64,000 nt of DNA. Origin: Prochlorococcus marinus str. SB (GTDB lineage: Bacteria; Cyanobacteriota; Cyanobacteriia; PCC-6307; Cyanobiaceae). The stretch is taken from positions 62,001-126,000 of the forward strand of contig NZ_JNAS01000002.1 in the NCBI RefSeq assembly GCF_000760115.1, in the 5' to 3' direction. The position numbers and the translations under genes were made by a program. This document shows positions 58,204 to 64,000 of the stretch, piece after piece; position 1 is the stretch's first letter; every line of letters begins with the position of its first letter. The notes beneath the pieces are model-generated. The model did no database searches. It saw nothing but the letters and a program-made list of their open reading frames with translations, and was not told the origin of the DNA.

Positions 58204-58911
58204 TTAAAAGGCTCCGCCAGATGGCATCAAAGTCAAGTCTTCGATCAATTGTGATTCAGGTTTTTGAGCCATGTAGAGAATAGTTTCTGATACCTCATTT
58301 GAGGAGAGCATAGAAGTTCTATCAAAATCAGAATTGATTGATTCGGAGTCCCAAAGAGGAGTATTTACTGAACCAAGAGTTATTGTGCACGCTCTTATTG
58401 AATTAGATCTCTCCTCTTCCCTCAAGCATTTAGTAAACATAGCTAATGCAGATTTTGAAACACAATAAGCTCCCCATTGGGGGAATGCATTATAAGAAGC
58501 GTGACTACTCACATTAATAACTAAACCACCATTTTTTCTCATTTTAGGAATTATTGAACTACAAATTTGAAAAACACTTGTGAGGTTTATTTGAATAGTT
58601 TGTTCCCATTGACCTAATTCCATTTCAACTAAAGAGCCGTTAAATGCGCAACCGGCATTATTTATCAATACAGAAGGGCACCCATACTTCTCAATTGCCT
58701 CTTTAACACAATGCTTTATTTCTAGAGGATTAGATAAATCACATTTTACGAGGTTAATTTTTGATTTATTGGTTAACAGTTCACTCTTTAGTTTCTCCAT
58801 TAAATCCATACTCCTGGAGAGTAAAATTAAATCCCAACCAGCATTGGCAAAAGTAATTGCTGTAGATCTTCCAATACCTTTCGTAGCACCCGTTATAAAA
58901 GCTAGTTTCAA
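58204..58911 (-). CDS. Short-chain dehydrogenase/reductase
   Basis: A 235-residue classical SDR: TGATKGIGRSTA cofactor loop, NNAGCAFNG, SSHAS catalytic Ser and YCVSK (YxxxK). The TTG at 58911 (first residues MKLAFITGA) is preferred to the TTG at 58953, which would overlap accA by 41 bases; the chosen start lies one base after the accA stop codon. It may be an oxoacyl-type or sugar reductase. Behind accA and AAR, a lipid role is plausible but unproven. Confidence 0.83.
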   Translation of the reverse strand: MKLAFITGATKGIGRSTAITFANAGWDLILLSRSMDLMEKLKSELLTNKSKINLVKCDLSNPLEIKHCVKEAIEKYGCPSVLINNAGCAFNGSLVEMELGQWEQTIQINLTSVFQICSSIIPKMRKNGGLVINVSSHASYNAFPQWGAYCVSKSALAMFTKCLREEERSNSIRACTITLGSVNTPLWDSESINSDFDRTSMLSSNEVSETILYMAQKPESQLIEDLTLMPSGGAF

Positions 58912-58912
58912 T

Positions 58913-59920
58913 TTATTCAGTTCTTTGGGGGATTTCACTATAGATCTCTTCAAGATTATTTGCTTCGATAAATTTACCTAAAACCCTAAACTTTTTGTAT
59001 CTTTCCTCAATTAATTCGTCTTCAGGCATTTGAAGTAAAGCATTAAGGTGTTTCTCAATAGCCTCTTTTAGAGTGTTACCAGCATCTAAAGGAGCCCAAT
59101 TATTCCCACCAGAAGGTTCTGGTAATACCTCATCTATTATACCTAATTTAAGTAAATCTTTACCCGTAATTTTAAGTGCTGATGCAGCTTCTGGTGCCTT
59201 CGCAGCATCTCTCCACAAAATTGATGCGCATGCTTCTGGACTAGCAACTGTGTAAACACTGTGTTCAAACATTAGTAACCTATCGGCAACACCTATTCCG
59301 AGTGCGCCACCTGAACCTCCTTCTCCAATGACAGTAGCCACAATTGGGACTTTCAATCCAAACATCTCTCGAAGGTTTCTTGCAATCGCTTCACCTTGAC
59401 CTTGTTCTTCAGCTTTTAAACCAGCATAAGCTCCTGGAGTATCAATAAATGTAAGAATTGGCAAAGAGAATCTATTTGCATGCTGCATTAATCTAAGAGC
59501 TTTTCGGTAACCTCCTGGTTTTGCCATCCCAAAGTTTCTTACTACATTTTCTTTTGTGTCCCTTCCTTTCTGATGCCCTAACATCAACACTGGTCTATGA
59601 TTTATCGAACCTATCCCCCCAATTAGTGCCATATCATCGCCACCATTTCTGTCTCCATGTAATTCGATCCAGTCATCACAAAACATTTGAACAAAATCCA
59701 AAGTACTAGGTCTTTGAGGATGTCTAGCTACTTGAATCTTTTGAGCAGGGGTGAGCGATTTAAAAATTTCTTCTCTTCTCCTAGCAGCTAAGGTTTCAAG
59801 CTGCAGAAGCTGTTGACTAACATCTACTTCTGAATCTCGAGCTAATTCTTTAATTTGCTCTATCTGCTTCTCAAGTTCAACAAGAGGCTTTTCAAAATCA
59901 AGTAGGTAACGTTTAGCCAT
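58913..59920 (-). CDS. accA: Acetyl-CoA carboxylase carboxyltransferase alpha subunit
   Basis: A 335-residue AccA that forms, with AccD, the transferase making malonyl-CoA for fatty acid synthesis. [56 protein letters not shown] and [19 protein letters not shown] are characteristic. Full length. The AAR gene ends 3 bases upstream of its start, so precursor supply and alkane synthesis genes are joined. Confidence 0.97.
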   Translation of the reverse strand: MAKRYLLDFEKPLVELEKQIEQIKELARDSEVDVSQQLLQLETLAARRREEIFKSLTPAQKIQVARHPQRPSTLDFVQMFCDDWIELHGDRNGGDDMALIGGIGSINHRPVLMLGHQKGRDTKENVVRNFGMAKPGGYRKALRLMQHANRFSLPILTFIDTPGAYAGLKAEEQGQGEAIARNLREMFGLKVPIVATVIGEGGSGGALGIGVADRLLMFEHSVYTVASPEACASILWRDAAKAPEAASALKITGKDLLKLGIIDEVLPEPSGGNNWAPLDAGNTLKEAIEKHLNALLQMPEDELIEERYKKFRVLGKFIEANNLEEIYSEIPQRTE

Positions 59921-59923
59921 AAT

Positions 59924-60964
59924 TTATACAGTTAATACTTTAGGCTGCTTATCAAGTCCAATCGCAGAAAAACCATGCTTTAGAGAAGCTGCTCCAATAA
60001 ACTCCATTTTTTCAAGGGAAATGTTATTTCTTCCCCAACTAAAATTTGTATGACACTTTTCAAATTCTAAAATCATAGCTTCTGCAAAGCAAGCAAACAT
60101 TTCTCGCTGAGGGTTTTGCATTTCCGCAAGTTCCATCATATTCCAACCAATATCATTGAAAAACTCAACTATACCTCCTTTTAAAACATATATATTTTGA
60201 CCCTGAAATTTCTCATCAAGATTTTTGGGGTATCCGCCATCAATCATTAAACATGGTTTTTTTAAATTATCTGTATCAATTTCAATAGTTTTAGGCATAC
60301 TTGCAACCCATACAACAATATCCGCCTGAGGCAATGCCTCATTTAAGCTTGTTACGGTGCCACCATCTAATTCTTTTTGTAACAGCGATAGTGGTTCTTG
60401 CTGTCTTGCTACCATAAGAAGTTCTGAAATCCCAGTTTTATTGATAAGCCATCTACAAACAGCACTACCAATATCTCCTGTAGCACCAATTACAGCAACA
60501 GTTGCTTTTTTAAGGTCTATCCCAATGCGAGGAGCATTTATTTCTAGTTGCTTACAAATAACCCAGGCGGTATGAGTATTGCCAGTAGTAAACCTTTCCC
60601 ACTCTAATGAAGTATTTCTAATTTGTTTATGCTGTAGAAGATTAAAATTCTCAAAAATAATAGAAGTAAATCCTCCCAAAGCGGTAATGTTTATCCCTTT
60701 CTTCTGAGCTAGTTCCATAGCATTTAGTACTTTTCTTCTAGCCGTTTTAAACCTAGAAAGCATTTCAGGAACAAAGCACGAATCTATATAAGAACCTTCA
60801 ATAGATATTCCAGTAGCACTTTTAACTTCTACATTTTCAACAAGCTGAGGAGGAGCAGTACACCAAACATCCAGGTCGCCATCAGCAATATGATCAAAGC
60901 CTAGCATCGAAGCTTTTCTTTTTGCATCTTCAAAACTGGTTGAGTGGCCTATTAACCCAAACAT
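59924..60964 (-). CDS. Long-chain acyl-[acyl-carrier-protein] reductase (AAR)
   Basis: A 346-residue cyanobacterial AAR that reduces acyl-ACP to fatty aldehyde with NADPH. The NADPH loop [18 protein letters not shown] is at about residues 156-173. Cys292 in [14 protein letters not shown] matches the cysteine that forms the acyl thioester in characterised AARs. The next gene upstream is ADO, and together they make C15/C17 alkanes. accA follows after 3 bases. Confidence 0.96.
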   Translation of the reverse strand: MFGLIGHSTSFEDAKRKASMLGFDHIADGDLDVWCTAPPQLVENVEVKSATGISIEGSYIDSCFVPEMLSRFKTARRKVLNAMELAQKKGINITALGGFTSIIFENFNLLQHKQIRNTSLEWERFTTGNTHTAWVICKQLEINAPRIGIDLKKATVAVIGATGDIGSAVCRWLINKTGISELLMVARQQEPLSLLQKELDGGTVTSLNEALPQADIVVWVASMPKTIEIDTDNLKKPCLMIDGGYPKNLDEKFQGQNIYVLKGGIVEFFNDIGWNMMELAEMQNPQREMFACFAEAMILEFEKCHTNFSWGRNNISLEKMEFIGAASLKHGFSAIGLDKQPKVLTV

Positions 60965-61072
60965 TTAAAATTTATAAATGGTTTCTATACGATGTTAAGA
61001 ACAATAGCACAGAGGTAACTACTTAAATACGATAGATTAATTATTAAAATCCTTACTAAGTTAGAAATATAA

Positions 61073-61801
61073 TCAGACGATAGCCGCCATAGCCATTCTT
61101 GCGATTTCTCTATTATCTAAACCTATTTCCATCAATGTATCTTGATAAGCAATCATAAATTCTTCCATTAATTCTTCTCTGTCCATAGCTAAAACTGATG
61201 CGTCATCTGCTACTTCATCTAACATCTTTTTGATTAAAGGAAGATTAACCTTATTAGCTTCCATTAATTCCTCTTTACAAGAAGATAGATTCTCTTTAAG
61301 CCACTCTTGGCCATAATTTAAATGAAGGTATTCATCTTTGACCACTCCCTCTGTTATTTTTTTTGCAAAGGGATCCGCAACTCTTATGTAGACGTTATAA
61401 GCAGAGATTGCAAAAGCTTCAATTAAGATAGCTTGTATTAAAAGACAAGTTGTTAAATTTCCTTTTTCGAGAGCAACTTGAAAATTACCATGTAATTTAG
61501 AAAAGAATTTTTTAGCAAACTCCATATCAGCTTCTACACCTAGATTTCTACCACATGCAGTAAAACCTTTTTTATGCTTCATTTCCATTCTCGCCAATTT
61601 AGTTAACTCCTCTAACTCATTTGGAATTAAAGTTGCTATTGAAATGTAATTATCATGAGCCTCTTGCTCTCCCTCTATAACAATTGCATTTATTCTGCTG
61701 TATGCATCCTTATAAGAATCTGTAGTGAAGTCGGGCAATTCTAAAGAAATCGGATTAATCGATTCGTCAATAGTTTTTTTATTTGATTCTAGAGTTTGCA
61801 T
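61073..61801 (-). CDS. Aldehyde deformylating oxygenase (ADO)
   Basis: A 242-residue ferritin-like di-iron protein that converts fatty aldehyde to alkane plus formate. Iron ligands: Glu in VIEGEQEAHDNY, ExxH in ARMEMKHKKGF, Glu in AILIEAFAISAY, ExxH in VVKDEYLHLNYG. ATG at 61801 (MQTLESNKK) is the family-like start; an in-frame ATG at 61828 would add 9 residues. The AAR gene follows after 108 bases. Confidence 0.96.
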   Translation of the reverse strand: MQTLESNKKTIDESINPISLELPDFTTDSYKDAYSRINAIVIEGEQEAHDNYISIATLIPNELEELTKLARMEMKHKKGFTACGRNLGVEADMEFAKKFFSKLHGNFQVALEKGNLTTCLLIQAILIEAFAISAYNVYIRVADPFAKKITEGVVKDEYLHLNYGQEWLKENLSSCKEELMEANKVNLPLIKKMLDEVADDASVLAMDREELMEEFMIAYQDTLMEIGLDNREIARMAMAAIV

Positions 61802-61912
61802 GTCAGTAATCTTTAGCTCATTATGCATGAATATTACATGATTATAGAGAGTTTATTTAAATATCATGAAAATAGTTTCAATTGTTAAGTCACATTTTTT
61901 ACTCAAACTTAT

Positions 61913-62707
61913 TTAAGAATTGTTTGGCCAATCTGATTGCATCAGATTCATAATCAATCTGAACCAATGATTAATCAATAATTCCTTTAAATTTTTCCCT
62001 AAAGACTCATTTGCTCCTCTACTATCTCCTATAACTCCTGATTTACTGAAGTCATCAGTAAGCCAAGCACTAGGAGCATTCCCCTCTAGACTCCAGCCTT
62101 CTGGAATTTTTCCTTTAATGCTCTCATTTGGGCGTTCATCACCTACTAATTCTGGTTTTAAAGCGAGCATCAAACTTGTTTCAGCTAAAGAAGCATGAAG
62201 CCCATACTCGATCTCAGTTTTTGTTAATAATTCACTTATTCCATTAACACCACTCCACAAGAAACAAGGGAAAACTGCCATCCCTGGTGAGAAACTTCTT
62301 AGCTCTCTTGCCGCTGTGTTTAGTAATGAGATTTGACCTCCATGTCCATTAATCAATATCAATCTTTTAAAACCCATTTCAGATAATTGACCACCGACTT
62401 CCTTAATCATTGAAGTTATTAAATTTGAGGAAAGTGAAATTGTCCCGGTAAATCCCTTATGTTCTGGCGAAAAACCAATATATTGAGTTGGAAGTTTTTT
62501 TAATGGAATATCGGCAGAGAATAATTTTAAAACTTCACTAATGATTTCATCAACAAAAATACTATCTGTAGCAAGAGGCAAATGCGGTCCATGTTGCTCA
62601 ACTGCACCGAATGGCCAAATCACTGTTGATCTTTTTTCTTTTGCAATACTCTCAATTTCTTGCCAATTTAAATATTCAAATTTATTAGGTATTGGTTTAA
62701 AGTTCAT
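61913..62707 (-). CDS. Creatininase-family amidohydrolase
   Basis: A 264-residue metal-dependent amidohydrolase. IWPFGAVEQHGPHLPLATDS supplies Glu, His and Asp ligands, LINGHGGQISLL follows, and HASLAETSLML gives the last Glu. Relatives act on creatinine, on formamides of riboflavin/F420 precursors, or on mycofactocin peptides, so no substrate is claimed. It lies 111 bases upstream of ADO on the same strand and diverges from the S1-domain gene over 66 bases. Confidence 0.85.
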   Translation of the reverse strand: MNFKPIPNKFEYLNWQEIESIAKEKRSTVIWPFGAVEQHGPHLPLATDSIFVDEIISEVLKLFSADIPLKKLPTQYIGFSPEHKGFTGTISLSSNLITSMIKEVGGQLSEMGFKRLILINGHGGQISLLNTAARELRSFSPGMAVFPCFLWSGVNGISELLTKTEIEYGLHASLAETSLMLALKPELVGDERPNESIKGKIPEGWSLEGNAPSAWLTDDFSKSGVIGDSRGANESLGKNLKELLINHWFRLIMNLMQSDWPNNS

Positions 62708-62773
62708 TAATTTTAATTTTGAGTACTAACATTTAGAGTATGTTAATAATTAATTATTCTTATTTTACCTACG

Positions 62774-63976
62774 ATGGGAGTCAGTAATAAAAATGCCCAA
62801 GATAATATCCAACCAAAGGGCAATAAAAAACCTTTGCAGGTACTTCACATAAGCAAGAAAGATTCTCAAAAAAAATCTAAAGAAATACATGAGGTGCCAA
62901 CCAATTCGCAAGAAGATATTAAAAAAGAAAATATTGCAATTAAACCTCAAATCATTAAAGATGATTCATTAAAAAAAATTGAGGACATTAATGAAAATAC
63001 CAAGGATTTTGATATTCCTCAACAAGATTTAAATAGACCTCTTAATTTTTCTGAGCAAAACACAGATTTTCAATTAGAAAGAACAGTTGATGAATTTGAT
63101 TTTGATGAAAGTGCCTTTTTGGAGGCTTTAAATGCAAATGAGCCAATTGGGGCTACTGGAGAAACAATTTCAGGTAAGGTTATAGCAATCGAAAGTGATG
63201 GATTATATGTTGACATTGGTGGGAAAGCACCTGGTTATATGCCCAAAAAAGAATGTGGTTTAGGTGTCATAACTAACTTTAAAGAAAAGTTTTCTATAGG
63301 CCTAGAGATGGAAGTCTTGGTTATCAAAGAACAAAATGCTGATGGAATGGTAACAGTAAGCGCTCGGGCATTAATTCTCAGGCAAAGTTGGGAGAAAGTA
63401 TCAAGTTCCGCAAAAAATGGAGAATTAATTAACGTTTTAATTAATGGATTTAATAGAGGTGGGCTTACTTGTGATGTAGATGGATTAAGAGGTTTTATCC
63501 CAAGATCTCAACTTGAAGATGGTCAAGATTATCAATCATTTGTTGGCAAAACTCTAAAAGTAGCCTTTCTTGAAGTGAATCCAGAATCTAGAAAATTAGT
63601 TCTCTCTGAAAAGAAAGCATCATTAGTCTCTAAACTTACAAGTCTAGAATTGGGCCAACTAATTGAAGGGGAAGTTTTAGCTGTAAAACCATATGGCTTT
63701 TTTATTGATTTAGGTGGAGCTAGCGGACTTCTTCATCAATCCTCACTAACAAATGGATCGATTCGTTCTTTAAGAGAAGTTTTTAGAGAAGGGGAAATTA
63801 TAAAAGCTTTAATATCTGAAATTGACCTCGAAAAAGGGCGCATTGGTCTCAATACAGCACTCCTAGAAAACTCTGCGGGAGAATTAATTATTGATAAGCA
63901 AAAGGTTATGCAAGAAGCCGCGGAGAGAGCACTAAAAACTAAAGCACTCTTTGATAAAAAAGAACAAGATAAATGA
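62774..63976 (+). CDS. S1-domain RNA-binding protein (ribosomal protein S1 homologue)
   Basis: A 400-residue protein with three S1 domains: GETISGKVIAIESDGLYVDIGGKAPG (from about residue 131), a middle one with LINGFNRGGLTCDVDGLRGFIPRSQLE, and GQLIEGEVLAVKPYGFFIDLGGASGLLHQSSL. The first ~125 residues are a highly charged, Lys/Asp/Asn-rich, disordered-looking extension. Cyanobacteria have two S1-like proteins, and this resembles the second (Nbp1-type) rather than the canonical one. Its stop codon overlaps the ATG of the next gene (ATGA). Confidence 0.88.
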   Translation: MGVSNKNAQDNIQPKGNKKPLQVLHISKKDSQKKSKEIHEVPTNSQEDIKKENIAIKPQIIKDDSLKKIEDINENTKDFDIPQQDLNRPLNFSEQNTDFQLERTVDEFDFDESAFLEALNANEPIGATGETISGKVIAIESDGLYVDIGGKAPGYMPKKECGLGVITNFKEKFSIGLEMEVLVIKEQNADGMVTVSARALILRQSWEKVSSSAKNGELINVLINGFNRGGLTCDVDGLRGFIPRSQLEDGQDYQSFVGKTLKVAFLEVNPESRKLVLSEKKASLVSKLTSLELGQLIEGEVLAVKPYGFFIDLGGASGLLHQSSLTNGSIRSLREVFREGEIIKALISEIDLEKGRIGLNTALLENSAGELIIDKQKVMQEAAERALKTKALFDKKEQDK

Positions 63977-64000
63977 ACATCAACAAAGAAATGGAGTCTA
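63973..64000 (+). CDS. Start of a further gene (cut by window end)
   Basis: ATG at 63973 overlaps the preceding stop as ATGA and opens a frame reading MNINKEMES up to the window edge. The overlap signals translational coupling with the S1-domain gene. Nine residues are too few to identify the product. Confidence 0.5.

Noticed and set aside
58912-58953. Longer SDR start overlapping accA
   Set aside because: The TTG at 58911 puts the cofactor-binding strand at the start and removes the overlap.

Overview
The window is a dense, AT-rich stretch (roughly one third G+C) of a marine picocyanobacterial chromosome, almost certainly Prochlorococcus of the high-light-adapted, low-GC type. Supporting points are the alpha-carboxysome operon with form IA Rubisco, plastocyanin, NDH-1 subunits, PsaM, both protochlorophyllide reductases, the cyanobacterial alkane pair AAR/ADO, very short intergenic gaps and frequent TTG starts. 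The strain cannot be named from the sequence alone. There is no phage, transposon, CRISPR array or genomic island: this is core genome.

Layout. 1-5034 (+): end of glucokinase, thrB, ndhD and an M3 oligopeptidase. 5027-11336 (-): an alpha/beta hydrolase that lacks its nucleophile, folB, proA and a TamB/Tic236-like giant protein. 11389-21684 (+): a Ycf51-like protein, a DUF4332 protein, a small secreted protein, a CocE-type hydrolase, glgB, hemE, an epimerase, petE and clpB2. 21733-26930: a QueD-like enzyme, hisIE, a group 2 sigma factor, a DUF1232 protein, a small HTH protein, a YCII protein, an AbrB-like regulator, trpA and a DUF3007 protein. 26935-39709: ndhL, tRNA-Leu(UAA), pyrC, a cation exchanger, glutathione reductase and a GST-like protein, dnaA, two arsenosugar-type glycosyltransferases, GNAT, an ABC exporter, hisG, a glyoxalase II, RidA and a DUF3136 protein.

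39716-46700 (-) is the carboxysome operon, read csoS1, rbcL, rbcS, csoS2, csoSCA, csoS4A, csoS4B, acRAF-like. csoS1D lies apart at 47619-48389, with rdgB between. 49013-52923 carries chlN-chlB-chlL (dark reductase), facing por (light reductase). 53989-63976 holds a small membrane protein, psaM, a lipoate-ligase-like protein, a site-2 protease, trpF, folE, an SDR, accA, AAR, ADO, a creatininase-family protein and an S1-domain protein.

The most notable signals are these. The clpB2 N-domain is separated from its only upstream ATG by an in-frame TGA, exactly where a hairpin terminator for petE overlaps it. A GC-rich block (46923-46980) upstream of csoS1 can form alternative hairpins and carries a 14-nt direct repeat found again just before csoS1. 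A terminator-like hairpin separates rbcS from csoS2. The alpha/beta hydrolase has Phe in place of the catalytic Ser. A QueD-like protein has HGY instead of HGH. No wholly new multi-gene system was recognised.
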